Shown: positions 51,492 to 60,473 of the stretch, in pieces
Numbering within the stretch: the first letter of the stretch is position 1
Layout: each line of letters opens with the position of its first letter
DNA from: Actinomadura nitritigenes
GTDB taxonomy: Bacteria > Actinomycetota > Actinomycetes > Streptosporangiales > Streptosporangiaceae
Direction of reading: 5' to 3'
Assembly (NCBI RefSeq): GCF_017573545.1
Contig: NZ_JAGEOK010000016.1
Span: 124,001-188,000, forward strand
DNA length: 64,000 bases
The notes under the pieces: model-generated
Told to the model about the DNA's origin: nothing
Databases searched by the model: none
The model's input: only the letters and a program-made list of their open reading frames with translations
Program-made: the position numbers and the translations under genes

Positions 51492-52004
51492 ATGCCCGTA
51501 CTCGACCGGCCGCCGCACCTCGTTCCGCCGACGGCGGCGGTACGTGACTCGTTCCTCGCCGGGGAACGCGCCGACTGCCTCACCGAGGGCGCCACCGGCG
51601 ACTGGACGCGGACGCTCGACGCCGCGGCCGCCGACTTCGACGCGTTCGCCGCGCGGGTCCGCGCCGTCAGGCACCGCTGGGGCGTGCCGTACAGCACGTT
51701 CTGGTACGTGTCCGGTGAGCACTACATCGGCACCCTGATCATCCGGCATCGGCTCACGCCCGAGCTCGCCGGCGCTGGCGGACACGTCGGCTACCACGTG
51801 GTCACGCCCTGGCGCCGCCAAGGCCACGCCACCGCGATGCTCGCCGCCGGCCTCGCCGAATGCCGGCGCCTCGGCCTGGACCGCGTTCTGCTGACGTGCG
51901 CCGCCGGCAACGAGCCGTCGCGTCGGGTCATCCTCGCCAACGGCGGCGTGCCGGACGGCCGGCGCCGAGGCGAGGAGCGTTTCTGGATCGCCGTCCCGCG
52001 CTGA
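51492..52004 (+). CDS. GNAT-family N-acetyltransferase
   Basis: 170 residues. The acetyl-CoA site is visible as GYHVVTPWRRQGHATAML, with VLLTCAAGNEPSRRVILANGG further on, typical of RimJ/RimL-like and YesJ-like GNATs. The N-terminal half (DFDAFAARVRAVRH) resembles the common actinomycete group of unknown acceptor. A weak ribosome binding site (GAGGATGG) lies about 10 nt before ATG 51492. No operon partner. Confidence 0.87.
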   Translation: MPVLDRPPHLVPPTAAVRDSFLAGERADCLTEGATGDWTRTLDAAAADFDAFAARVRAVRHRWGVPYSTFWYVSGEHYIGTLIIRHRLTPELAGAGGHVGYHVVTPWRRQGHATAMLAAGLAECRRLGLDRVLLTCAAGNEPSRRVILANGGVPDGRRRGEERFWIAVPR

Positions 52005-52067
52005 CCGCCGTGCGCGCGGCGTTCTGGCGCGGAACGCCCCTTTCAGCCCAGCTCCCCCAGATGGTCG

Positions 52068-52081
52068 ATAATGAGCATTAT
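52068..52081. promoter_or_regulatory. Palindrome ATAAT-GAGC-ATTAT
   Basis: Perfect 5-bp AT-rich arms at 52068-52072 and 52077-52081 in otherwise GC-rich DNA. GATAAT (52067-52072) could also be a -10. It overlaps the start of the small frame at 52071-52355. Confidence 0.4.
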
Positions 52082-52355
52082 GTTAAGTAGAGCTCGGGAC
52101 CGCGCCTATCCGGTCGCCGAGACGACCGACCGGCTCACGGGGATCGCGCTGCGCTTCGCGTCCGCGCCCGGCAAGGCACGCGGATTCACCTCGACCGGCC
52201 TGCGCTCGTTGTGTCGTACCGCGCACACCAGCGACGGCGTCCCGTTGATGAGCGCACGGCGCAGCGGCGAGCGACGACGGCGTTCCCTCGAGGAGAAGGC
52301 GGCCGCGCGCATCAGGACGAACCCGCACGCCTTCATCACCTTGATCATCGCCTGA
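52071..52355 (+). CDS. Possible small protein, unrecognised
   Basis: A 94-codon frame (start at ATG 52071, or ATG 52080 if transcription uses the GATAAT at 52067). Most third positions after codon 8 are G or C, as in real genes here, while the overlapping frames lack that pattern. The product is basic with arginine clusters (SGERRRRSLEEKAAARIR) and ends TLIIA. There is no signal peptide, helix pair or motif I recognise. It could also be a decayed gene or chance. Confidence 0.35.
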   Translation: MSIMLSRARDRAYPVAETTDRLTGIALRFASAPGKARGFTSTGLRSLCRTAHTSDGVPLMSARRSGERRRRSLEEKAAARIRTNPHAFITLIIA

Positions 52356-52490
52356 TCGGCGGTCGCCCGGCCCGTCCCCCGCGGCTGTTTCGCGCTGCCG
52401 CTCCCCCGCATGGCCGAGGACTCCGTCGCTCTGACGCTTCAAAGTGTGCAGCCACCCGCGGACTCACGGGTATGGGACCTCTGCTGCGGC

Positions 52491-53048
52491 TCAGGCGTTG
52501 AAGGTGACGTTCCGGGTTTCGGCAACCGCGGCTGTGCGGCCTGGTGCCGCATGGAGGAAGCGCCAATAGAGGTTGGTGTGGGCGATGACCTGCTCGGGTG
52601 GCGGCGCGCCCCACTCGCTCTTGTCCGGTGTGGTGTGGGCGTCTTCGACGAGGGTCACGTCGTAGCCGCGAGTGAAGGCGCCGTGGATGGTGGAGCGGAT
52701 GCAGACGTCGGTCTCCGCGCCGGCGACGACCAGGTGCCCGATACGGGCGTCGGTGAGGGTGCGGTCGAGGTCGGTGTCCTCGAAGGCGTCGCCGTAGGAC
52801 TTGGGGACGAGCGGTTCGTCCTCGCGACGTTCCAGTTCCGGGACGTAGCGCCAGGCGTCGCTGCCCTTCTGCAGTTCGGCGTCGGAGTGCTGGACCCAGA
52901 TGACGGGTCTGTTCTGGGTGCGGGCCTTGGCCGTGAGGGCGGCGATGTTGGCGATGACGGCGTCGCGGTTGTGGGCGTCGGCCATGACGCCGTTCTGGAC
53001 GTCGATGATGAGCAATGCGGTGTTGGGGCGGTCGGGCAGTGTGGTCAT
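52491..53048 (-). CDS. Isochorismatase-like cysteine hydrolase
   Basis: 185 residues. ALLIIDVQNGVMADA holds the catalytic aspartate, LVPKSYGDAFEDTDL the lysine and VAGAETDVCIRSTIHGA the nucleophilic cysteine, the Asp-Lys-Cys triad of nicotinamidase/isochorismatase-fold enzymes. It lacks the usual metal-site cluster of nicotinamidases, so a general amidase role is safer. GGGGAGCGCC precedes ATG 53048. Single gene. Confidence 0.9.
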   Translation of the reverse strand: MTTLPDRPNTALLIIDVQNGVMADAHNRDAVIANIAALTAKARTQNRPVIWVQHSDAELQKGSDAWRYVPELERREDEPLVPKSYGDAFEDTDLDRTLTDARIGHLVVAGAETDVCIRSTIHGAFTRGYDVTLVEDAHTTPDKSEWGAPPPEQVIAHTNLYWRFLHAAPGRTAAVAETRNVTFNA

Positions 53049-53411
53049 GGCGGCGCTCCCCTGGTCCGGGTGGTTCGGCGGGCAGGGTATTGGACGGCGC
53101 CGACAGTCTCGCGAGCCCGGGGCACGGTATGAGGTGACGGTGCCGATGCTCCTCCCCCGGGTCCGGTCCGGGTTGTCCGCTCATGGCAGTAACCGTGCGT
53201 TGCAAGAGCGACCCGAAGCGTAGGAGCGGTGAGGCGGTCTTCTCCGGTGGGAGTAGGCGCGGCGGCGGTGTACATCCCGGGGCGTAGCGGGCGGGGGGTC
53301 GGTACGCGAAACGCGCAGTGTGGTTCGGGGCTTGCGCAGGATTCGCGGAGGGGGTGCGGGGCCGGAGGATCGTGTCGTGGTTTCCGGCGATCGTTCGTGG
53401 GGGTTGTGCTG
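53049..53411. other. Gene-free region before cydA
   Basis: No supported reading frame in 363 bp. It must contain the promoters of the divergent hydrolase and of cydABDC. TACCCT on the minus strand (53084-53089) is a weak -10 for the hydrolase. I found no Rex-type TTGTGA palindrome and no strong hairpin. Confidence 0.5.
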
Positions 53412-54656
53412 ATGGACCCGTTGATGCTGGCACGGGTGCAGTTCGCGTTGACGGCAGGTTCGCACTTCGTGTTCGTGGCGTTGACGTTGGGGCTGGCGAC
53501 GCTGGTGGCGTTGATGCAGACCCGGGCGACGTTGTCGGGCCGTGAGGTGCATGGGCGGATGACGCGGTTCTGGGGCCAGCTGTACGTGGTGAATTACGCG
53601 GTGGGGATCGTCACGGGGCTGGTGATGGAGTTCCAGTTCGGGCTGAACTGGGAGGGGATGTCGCGGATGACGGGCGGGGTGTTCGGGGCGCCGCTCGCGC
53701 TGGAGACGATCGGCGCGTTCTTCGTGGAGTCGACGTTCCTGGGGTTGTGGATCTTCGGGTGGGATCGGCTGAACCGGTGGGTGCACCTGGGGTTGATCTG
53801 GGTGGTGACGCTGACGGCGTATCTGTCGGCGTATTTCGTGCTGGTGGCCAACGGGTGGTTGCAGCGTCCGGTGGGTTACGAGATGCGGGACGGGGTGGCG
53901 CGGCTGACGGACGCGGGGGCGCTGCTCGGTAATCCGACGGCGTTGCTGGCGTTCGTGCACGTGTTGTTCGGGGGGTTGCTGACGGCGGGGTTCTTCATGG
54001 CGGGGGTGAGCGGTTACCACCTGCTGCGCCGGACGGCGGAGGTGGAGTTCTTCCGGCGGTCGATGCGGATGGGCCTGGTGACGGTGATGGCGGCGGTGGT
54101 GCCGGTGATGGTCTTCGGGGGGATGCAGTACCGGTACCTGCAGCCGACGAAGACCGGTGGTGACGACGCGGCCGCGGCGGTGGCGGACTTCACGGCGCGG
54201 TTCGGGCCGGGCGATTACATGGCGCCGGGGCAGGCGGGCGTCGGTGAGGCGGTGATGACCGGGCTGTGGGCGCTGATGCTGCTGCTGGCGATCGTCGCGC
54301 TGGTGAAGGTGTGGTGGGGGCGGTGGCTGGTGCGGGGCCGGGTGTTCCACGTGGTGATGATCTGCGCGGTGCCTCTCCCCTATGCGGCGATGCTGGCGGG
54401 CTGGATGTTCCGTGAGGTGGGGCGGCAGCCGTGGATGGTGTACGGGGTGCTGAAGACGCGGGACGCGCTGTCGCCCGGGGTGGGGTCGGGGACGATCGCG
54501 GTGTCGTTCGTGGCGTTCACGGCGCTGTTCGCGGTGCTGGTGGGGGTGAACGCGTGGCTGCTGGCGCGGTTCGCGCGGCGGGGTCCGGATGGGGGCGCGC
54601 TGGGGGCCGCTCCCCCGGTGGCGCCGTCGGCGCCGGCGGTGACGGCGACGTTCTGA
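53412..54656 (+). CDS. cydA: Cytochrome bd oxidase subunit I
   Basis: 414 residues from ATG 53412, the family start MDPLMLARVQF. Early histidine in AGSHFVFV (heme b595 ligand position), EFQFGLNWEGM and GAFFVESTFLGLWIFGWDRL with the conserved glutamates, and the methionine-containing C-terminal helices. The quinol-binding Q loop is short (short-Q type). It catalyses O2 reduction by menaquinol in the membrane with low-oxygen affinity. First gene of cydABDC; strongly G-biased sense strand. Confidence 0.93.
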   Translation: MDPLMLARVQFALTAGSHFVFVALTLGLATLVALMQTRATLSGREVHGRMTRFWGQLYVVNYAVGIVTGLVMEFQFGLNWEGMSRMTGGVFGAPLALETIGAFFVESTFLGLWIFGWDRLNRWVHLGLIWVVTLTAYLSAYFVLVANGWLQRPVGYEMRDGVARLTDAGALLGNPTALLAFVHVLFGGLLTAGFFMAGVSGYHLLRRTAEVEFFRRSMRMGLVTVMAAVVPVMVFGGMQYRYLQPTKTGGDDAAAAVADFTARFGPGDYMAPGQAGVGEAVMTGLWALMLLLAIVALVKVWWGRWLVRGRVFHVVMICAVPLPYAAMLAGWMFREVGRQPWMVYGVLKTRDALSPGVGSGTIAVSFVAFTALFAVLVGVNAWLLARFARRGPDGGALGAAPPVAPSAPAVTATF

Positions 54657-54693
54657 TGCTCGGTTTCGTGACGGTGCGACGGGAGTGTGCGTG

Positions 54694-55437
54694 ATGGAGT
54701 CGTTGGCGGTTGTGCTGCTGGCGGTGTTCGCCGGCGGGTATCTGGTGCTGGCGGGTGCGGACATCGGGGTGGGGATGCTGCTGCCGTGGCTGGGGCGGGA
54801 TCAGCGGGAGCGGCGGGTGGTGATCGCGTCGTTCGCGCCGTTCTTCCTCGGGAACGAGGTGTGGCTGGTGGCGTCGGCGGGTCTGGTGGCGGGCGCGTTC
54901 CCGGGGTTGGAGCACCGGTTGATGGCGGATCTGTATCCGGTGGTGTCGGTGCTGCTGGTCGGGTGGGTCGTGCGGGACATGGGGCTGTGGCTTCGCGGGC
55001 GGGTGGACGCGGCGGGGTGGCGGTCGGTGTGCGACGGGGCGGTGGTCGCGGGGAGCTGGGCGCTGGGGTTGGCGTGGGCGTCGCTGCTGGGGTCGGTGCT
55101 GGGCGGCGGGGGCCTGAACGCGGGGAGCGTGCTGGGGTTGCCGTTGGCGGTGCTGTTCGCGTGGCACGGTGCGGGGTTCGCGCGGCTTCGGCTGTCGGGT
55201 GATCTGGCGGTGCGGGCGGCGCGGGGCCGTGGCCGGTATGCGGTGTCGGCGGTGGTGCTGGTCGTGGCGTTGGTGGTGGCGGGGTCGCGGTTGCCGTGGT
55301 CGGAGGTGGTCGCGGAGGGCGGCGGGTTGTCGTTGACGGCGGTGTCGGCGGTGGTGCTGCTGCCATTGCTGGCGGCGTCGCAGGCGTTGGTGTGGCGGAC
55401 GTTCTGGGGGCGTGTGGATTCGCCCTCGTACCTGTGA
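54694..55437 (+). CDS. cydB: Cytochrome bd oxidase subunit II, short form
   Basis: 247 residues from ATG 54694 with GGGAG 8 nt upstream. GGYLVLAGADIGVGMLLPWLG and FFLGNEVWLVASAGLVAGAFPG are the classic CydB N-terminus. About seven membrane helices can be drawn, fewer than the usual eight to nine, and the protein is about 90-130 residues shorter than typical CydB. The missing length is in the middle and C-terminal half. No frameshift is evident. Its stop overlaps GTG 55434 of cydD. Confidence 0.88.
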   Translation: MESLAVVLLAVFAGGYLVLAGADIGVGMLLPWLGRDQRERRVVIASFAPFFLGNEVWLVASAGLVAGAFPGLEHRLMADLYPVVSVLLVGWVVRDMGLWLRGRVDAAGWRSVCDGAVVAGSWALGLAWASLLGSVLGGGGLNAGSVLGLPLAVLFAWHGAGFARLRLSGDLAVRAARGRGRYAVSAVVLVVALVVAGSRLPWSEVVAEGGGLSLTAVSAVVLLPLLAASQALVWRTFWGRVDSPSYL

Positions 55438-57095
55438 GCCCGGGGGTCGGGGTGAAGGGTGTGGAGCGGCGGCTGCTGGGGCTTCTCCCCCGGCGGGTGC
55501 TGGTGGGGTTGGGTGTGCTGGCGGCGGGTCAGGGTGTGCTGCTGGTGGTGGCGGCGGGTCTGCTGGCGCGGGCGGTGGCGGGCCTGGACGCGGGGGTGCT
55601 GCCGTGGCTGGTGGCGGCGGTGGCGGGCCGGGGGGTGCTGGCGTGGGTGTCGTCGTTGGTGGCGGGGCGTGCGGCGGCCGGGGTGAAGCGAGGGTTGCGG
55701 GAGGCGCTGCTTGCGGGCGGGGCGGTGGACGCGGGGGCGCGGGTGACGTTGCTGACGCGGGGGCTGGACGCGGTGGACCCGTTCTTCACCGGGTACGTGC
55801 CGCAGTTGCTGGCGGCGTGCGTGGTGCCGCCGCTGGTGGTGGCGCGGTTGTTGGCGGCGGACTGGGCGTCGGCTGTGGTGGTGCTGGTGACGTTGCCGCT
55901 GGTGCCGGTGTTCGGTGCTCTGGTGGGGTTGCGGACGGCGGCGTTGACGGGGCGGCAGTGGGCGTCGCTGCATCGGCTCGGGGGGCATTTCCGGGACGTG
56001 GTGGCGGGGTTGTCGACGTTGCGGGCGTTCGGGCGGACGGGGCATCAGTCGGGGGTGGTGCGGGCGCTGGCGGAGGAGCACCGGCGGGCGACGGCGGGGG
56101 CGTTGCGGGTGGCGTTCTTGTCGTCGCTGGTGCTGGAGTCGGTGTGCGCGTTGTCGGTGGCGCTGGTGGCGGTGCCGGTGGGGTTGCGGTTGCTGAACGG
56201 CGGGATGGTGTTGTCGACGGGGCTGCTGGTGCTGGTGCTGACGCCGGAGGCGTATCTGCCGTTGCGGGCGCTGGGGGCGCGGTTCCATGCCAGTGCGGAG
56301 GGGGTGGCGGCGGCCGAGGAGGCGTTCGCGGTGCAGGACGCCCCGCCGGCGGCGCCGGCGGGGCGGGCGGTGGTGTCCGCGGCGGTGCCGGAGATCGTGC
56401 TGGATCGGGTGACGGTGCGGTATCCGGGTGCGGGGCGGGCGGCGTTGGAGGAGGTGTCGTTGCGGGTCGGGGCGGGTGAGCGGGTCGCGGTGACGGGGCC
56501 GTCGGGTGCGGGGAAGTCGACGTTGCTGCTGGTGGTGGCGGGGTTGGTGGCTCCGGTGTCGGGGCGGGTTCTGGTGGACGGGGTGGATCTGGCGGAGCTG
56601 GATCCGGTGGCGTGGCGGCGGCGCCTGGGGTGGGTGCCGCAGCGTCCGCATCTGTTCGCGGCGTCGGTGGCCGACAACATCCGGCTCGGTGATCCGGCCG
56701 CGGGGCCGGAGCGGGTGGTGGAGGCGGCGCGGGCGGCGGTCGCGGACGGGTTCGTCGGGGAGATGCCGCAGGGGTATGCGACGGTGCTGGGTGAGGGCGG
56801 TGCGGGGGTGTCGGCGGGGCAGCGTCAGCGGCTGGCGGTGGCGCGGGCGTATCTGGCGGGTGGTCCGGTGATGCTGCTGGACGAGCCGACGGCGCGGTTG
56901 GACGTGGCCAGTGAGCGGGCGCTGGTGGAGGGTGCGGCGCGGTTGCTGGAGGGGCGGACGGCGCTGGTGGTGGCGCATCGTCCGGCGTTGCTGTCGCTGG
57001 CGGACCGGGTGGTGCGGCTGCAGGACGGCCGCCTGTCGGAGCCTGTGTCGGGGCGGGGTCGGTCGGGTGTCGTTGAGGGAGGCAGGGCGGCATGA
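55434..57095 (+). CDS. cydD: Thiol-reductant ABC exporter subunit CydD
   Basis: 553 residues from GTG 55434 (GTG 55452 possible). Six-helix exporter membrane domain with RGLDAVDPFFTGYVPQLL, then an ABC domain: Walker A GPSGAGKSTLL, signature VSAGQRQRLAVARA (S-A-G-Q in place of LSGGQ), Walker B VMLLDEPTARLD. CydDC exports cysteine/glutathione-type thiols or loads heme for cytochrome bd assembly. Overlaps cydB upstream and cydC downstream by 4 nt. Confidence 0.92.
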   Translation: MSPGVGVKGVERRLLGLLPRRVLVGLGVLAAGQGVLLVVAAGLLARAVAGLDAGVLPWLVAAVAGRGVLAWVSSLVAGRAAAGVKRGLREALLAGGAVDAGARVTLLTRGLDAVDPFFTGYVPQLLAACVVPPLVVARLLAADWASAVVVLVTLPLVPVFGALVGLRTAALTGRQWASLHRLGGHFRDVVAGLSTLRAFGRTGHQSGVVRALAEEHRRATAGALRVAFLSSLVLESVCALSVALVAVPVGLRLLNGGMVLSTGLLVLVLTPEAYLPLRALGARFHASAEGVAAAEEAFAVQDAPPAAPAGRAVVSAAVPEIVLDRVTVRYPGAGRAALEEVSLRVGAGERVAVTGPSGAGKSTLLLVVAGLVAPVSGRVLVDGVDLAELDPVAWRRRLGWVPQRPHLFAASVADNIRLGDPAAGPERVVEAARAAVADGFVGEMPQGYATVLGEGGAGVSAGQRQRLAVARAYLAGGPVMLLDEPTARLDVASERALVEGAARLLEGRTALVVAHRPALLSLADRVVRLQDGRLSEPVSGRGRSGVVEGGRAA

Positions 57096-58825
57096 AGGGG
57101 CTGTGGGGCGCGGTGCGGCCGCATGCGGTGCGGCTGGTGGCGGCGGCGCTGGCGGGTGTGGCGGCGGAGGTGTGCGGGCTGGCGCTGGTCGCGACGGCGG
57201 CGTGGCTGATCGCGCGGGCGTCGCAGCGTCCGGAGCTGGCGGTGCTGTCGGTGGCGATCGTGGCGGTGCGGGGGTTCGCGCTGGCGAAGGGGTCGCTGCG
57301 GTACGTCGAGCGGCTGGCGGGTCATGACGCGACGTTGCGGGCGCTGGCGGAGTTGCGGGGGCGGGTGTTCGACGCGCTGGCGGCGCGGCGGCGGGCGGAT
57401 GCGGGGCTGCGGGACGGCGGGGCGCTGACGCGGATGGTGTCGGACGTGGAGGCGGTGCAGGACCTGCTGTTGCGGTGCGTGCTGCCGGGGGTCGCGGCGG
57501 TGGTGTGCGGGGTCGTGGGCGTGGCGGTGTGCGGGTTGGTGGCGCCGGGGTCGGCGGTGGTGCTGGCGGTGGGTGTGCTGGTGGCGGGTCCGGTCTTGGC
57601 GTCGGTGGGGGCGCGGGCGGCCGGTCGGGCGGGGGCGAGGGTCGCGGCGGGGCGCGAGGAGCTGGCGGTGCGGGCGCTGGACGTCCTGGAGGGTGCGGCG
57701 GACTTGGCGGTGTTCGGTGCGGAGGGGCGGTTCGCGGCGGCGGCCGGGGACGCGGCGGCGGAGCTGCGGCGGGCCGAGCGTGCGGCGGCGCGGGTGTCGG
57801 CGCTGGTGGCCGGGGCGGGTGTGGTGGTGCAGGGGTGCACGGTGGCGGCGGTCGTGTGGGCGGCTTTCGGGGGCGGTGCGGATCAGGTGGGGGCGGCGGT
57901 GGCGGCTTTGTCGGCGCTGGTGGCCGTCGAGGCGGTGCTGCCGCTGGCGGGGGCCGCGCAGCGGTGGCGGGAGGTGTGGCCGGCGGTGCGGCGGGTGGAG
58001 TCGGTGCTGGCCGCTCCCCCGGCGTCGCGCCTGCCGGGTCCATCGTGTCCGGTGGCGGTGGCGCGGGGGCCGCTGGCGGTGGAACTGCTGGGTGTGCGGG
58101 TGTGCTACGCGGACGGTGATGGTGCAGCGGGTCGCGGGGCGGGTCGGGGGCGGGCGGCGCTGGACGGGGTGGATCTGCGGGTGGAGCGGGGCCGGCGGGT
58201 GGCGGTGGTGGGCGCCAGCGGTGCGGGCAAGAGCACGCTGCTGGGGGCGGTGTCGGGTGAGGTGGTTCCGCAGGCGGGCTCGGTGCTGCTCGGAGGGCAT
58301 GATGTGGACCGGTACGGCGCGGGGGGCGCGGTGCGGGGGTTGATGCAGGACGCGCACGTGTTCGCGGGGTCGGTGCGGGCGAACCTGCTGCTGGCGCGTC
58401 CGGACGCGACGGACGGCGAGCTGGAGGCGGCGGCGCGGCGGGCGCGGTTCCTGGAGGTGGTGCGGGCGCTGCCGGACGGGTGGGACACGCCGGTCGGGAC
58501 GGGCGGGCACGGGTTGTCGGGCGGGCAGCGGCAGCGGTTGCTGCTGGCGCGGGCGCTGCTGGCCGATCCGCCGGTGCTGGTGCTGGACGAGCCGGCGGAG
58601 GCGCTGGATCCGGTGATGGCCGACGCGGTCGTCCGGGATCTGCTGGCGGCGCCGGGCGGCGGGACGCTGCTGCTGGTGACGCACCGGTTGGCGGCGCTGG
58701 ACGCCGCGGACGAGGTGGTGGTGATGGACCGCGGCCGGGTGGTGCAGCGGGGCCGTCACGACGAGCTGGTGGCGGTGCCGGGCCCGTACCGGGATCTGTG
58801 GGACGCCGAGCTGCTGGCCGCCTGA
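57092..58825 (+). CDS. cydC: Thiol-reductant ABC exporter subunit CydC
   Basis: 577 residues, starting in the ATGA overlap with cydD. Membrane domain with GSLRYVERLAGHDATLRALA and RMVSDVEAVQDLLLRCVLP, both characteristic of CydC; ABC domain with Walker A GASGAGKSTLL, signature GLSGGQRQRLLLARALL and Walker B VLVLDEPAEALDP. Heterodimer partner of CydD. The operon ends at a hairpin shared with the convergent MocR gene. Confidence 0.93.
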   Translation: MKGLWGAVRPHAVRLVAAALAGVAAEVCGLALVATAAWLIARASQRPELAVLSVAIVAVRGFALAKGSLRYVERLAGHDATLRALAELRGRVFDALAARRRADAGLRDGGALTRMVSDVEAVQDLLLRCVLPGVAAVVCGVVGVAVCGLVAPGSAVVLAVGVLVAGPVLASVGARAAGRAGARVAAGREELAVRALDVLEGAADLAVFGAEGRFAAAAGDAAAELRRAERAAARVSALVAGAGVVVQGCTVAAVVWAAFGGGADQVGAAVAALSALVAVEAVLPLAGAAQRWREVWPAVRRVESVLAAPPASRLPGPSCPVAVARGPLAVELLGVRVCYADGDGAAGRGAGRGRAALDGVDLRVERGRRVAVVGASGAGKSTLLGAVSGEVVPQAGSVLLGGHDVDRYGAGGAVRGLMQDAHVFAGSVRANLLLARPDATDGELEAAARRARFLEVVRALPDGWDTPVGTGGHGLSGGQRQRLLLARALLADPPVLVLDEPAEALDPVMADAVVRDLLAAPGGGTLLLVTHRLAALDAADEVVVMDRGRVVQRGRHDELVAVPGPYRDLWDAELLAA

Positions 58826-58858
58826 CCCGGCTCCTCCCCCGATCCGGCGTGAGCCGGG
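58826..58858. terminator. Bidirectional hairpin terminator
   Basis: CCCGGCTC (58826-58833) and GAGCCGGG (58851-58858), perfect 8-bp arms with a 17-nt loop, starting directly at the cydC stop. Confidence 0.5.
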
Positions 58859-58876
58859 CGCTCTGGAGGCGGCGGG

Positions 58877-60445
58877 TCAGGTGAGGTCGCGGAGGGCGGC
58901 GGCGATCGCGGCGACGCCGTCGTCGATGGCCGAGGGGGCGGTGGCGGCGTAGCCGAGGACGAGGCCGGGCGGGGCCGGCCGCTGGGCGTGCCAGGACAGC
59001 GGCTGGGTCTTGACGCCGCGGCCGAGGGCGGCTGCGGCCAGGTCGGCGTCCCCGAGGGCGGGGCGGCCGGGGAAGGTGACCAGCAGGTGCAGGCCGGCGG
59101 CGGCGCCGTGCACGACGGCGCCGGGCAGCCGTGCGCGGATCGCGGCGATCATCGCGTCGCGGCGGGCGCGGTGGCGGCGGCGCAGGGTCCGCAGCTGCCG
59201 TTCCATCTCGCCCGACTCCATCAGGTCGGCGAGGACGAGTTGGGGCAGCGCGGCGTTGCCGAGGTCGGCGAAGCGCTTGGCGTCCACGAGCGCGTCGCGG
59301 TGGCGGGGCGGGGCGAGGACCCAGCCGGTGCGCAGCGCGGGCGCGAGCAGCTTGGAGACGCTGCCGGCGTAGAAGACGCGGTCGGTCAGCAGGGCGCGCA
59401 GCGCGGGGACGGGGGGCCGGTCGTAGCGGTGCTCGGCGTCGTAGTCGTCCTCGATGATCAGGCCGCCGGCGGTGGCCCAGTCCCTCAGCTCGCGGCGCCG
59501 GGTGCCGGACAGGACGGTGCCGGTCGGGAACTGGTGGGCGGGGGTGAGCAGGACGGCGGGGGCGCCGGTGCCGTGCAGGGCGTCGACGCGGACGCCGTGG
59601 TCGTCGACGGGGACGGGCGGGGTGCGCATCCCCCAGTGGTCCAGGTGCTGGCGGGTGCCCAGGGAGCCGGGGTCCTCGACGGCGACGGTGTCGACGCCGG
59701 TGTCGCGCAGCACCTGGGAGAGAAGGCCGAGGGCCTGGGCGGTGCCGGCGACGATGACGATGTCGGCGGGGTCGGCGCGGATGCCGCGGTTGCGGGCCAG
59801 CCAGCCGGCGACGGCGGTGCGCAGCGCGGGCGTGCCGCGCGGGTCGCCGTAGCCGAAGGACGGTGCCGCCAGTGCGGACAGGACGCGGCGTTCGGCGCGC
59901 AGCCACGCGGCGCGCGGGAAGGCGGCCAGGTCCGGGACGCCGGGCGACAGGTCGATGCGGGCGGGTGCGGCGCGCAGGACGTCGAACGCCTCGGTGCCGG
60001 GCCGGGCGGGGAACACCGGGCGCGGCGGTTCCGGCGGGCCGGGGCGGGCGGGTGCGCGGGCGGGCGAGGGTGGTGGGGCGGTGAGGGGCGCGGCGACGAC
60101 GATGGTGCCGGCGCGGCCGCGTCCGGCGACGTGGCCGTCGTCGATGAGCCGCTGGTAGGCGTCGGTGACCACGCCGCGCGAGACGTGCAGGTCGGCGGCC
60201 AGGACGCGGGTGGCGGGCAGGCGGCTGCCGACGGGCAGGCGGCCGTCGGCGATCGCCTCGCGCAGCCGCCGGGCGAGCCACTCGGCCATGCCGCCCGGCG
60301 GCGCCTCGGCGGCGTCGAGCTGGAGGAAGTCCGCCCCGGTGCCCGCTCCTGTGGCCGGTCGGGTCGCGGGCCCGCCGCCCGAGGCCGGGCCGTCCCCGCC
60401 ACCGGTTATGGCCTGGTCGGACACGCCGTCTTTGGACCTGTGCAT
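58877..60445 (-). CDS. MocR-family regulator (GntR HTH fused to aminotransferase fold)
   Basis: 522 residues from ATG 60445; minus-strand CACAAT (60452-60457) is a -10 6 nt upstream. GntR winged helix at about 50-120 (LPATRVLAADLHVSRGVVTDAY, here named by ends LPATRVLA and VVTDAYQRL), linker rich in Pro/Ala, then a fold-I aminotransferase domain with IEDDYDAEHRYDRPP and PLP lysine in YAGSVSKLLAPALRTG. MocR proteins such as PdxR and GabR sense PLP or its adducts. Its divergent methyltransferase neighbour is the likely target. Confidence 0.92.
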   Translation of the reverse strand: MHRSKDGVSDQAITGGGDGPASGGGPATRPATGAGTGADFLQLDAAEAPPGGMAEWLARRLREAIADGRLPVGSRLPATRVLAADLHVSRGVVTDAYQRLIDDGHVAGRGRAGTIVVAAPLTAPPPSPARAPARPGPPEPPRPVFPARPGTEAFDVLRAAPARIDLSPGVPDLAAFPRAAWLRAERRVLSALAAPSFGYGDPRGTPALRTAVAGWLARNRGIRADPADIVIVAGTAQALGLLSQVLRDTGVDTVAVEDPGSLGTRQHLDHWGMRTPPVPVDDHGVRVDALHGTGAPAVLLTPAHQFPTGTVLSGTRRRELRDWATAGGLIIEDDYDAEHRYDRPPVPALRALLTDRVFYAGSVSKLLAPALRTGWVLAPPRHRDALVDAKRFADLGNAALPQLVLADLMESGEMERQLRTLRRRHRARRDAMIAAIRARLPGAVVHGAAAGLHLLVTFPGRPALGDADLAAAALGRGVKTQPLSWHAQRPAPPGLVLGYAATAPSAIDDGVAAIAAALRDLT

Positions 60446-60473
60446 CGGGCCATTGTGGCGGGACGGTGGGCAC
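60446..60473. promoter_or_regulatory. Shared promoter between MocR and methyltransferase
   Basis: Only 28 bp separate the two starts. CCATTGTGG (60450-60458) holds overlapping -10 elements for both strands, so only one gene may be transcribed at a time. Confidence 0.4.

Noticed and set aside
52106..52411. Minus-strand 101-codon frame opposite the small plus-strand ORF
   Set aside because: Its third positions lack the G/C bias of genes here and it has no ribosome binding site or motif.
53049..53411. Rex or other redox-sensor operator before cydA
   Set aside because: I looked for a TTGTGA-type palindrome and found none, so no redox operator is claimed.
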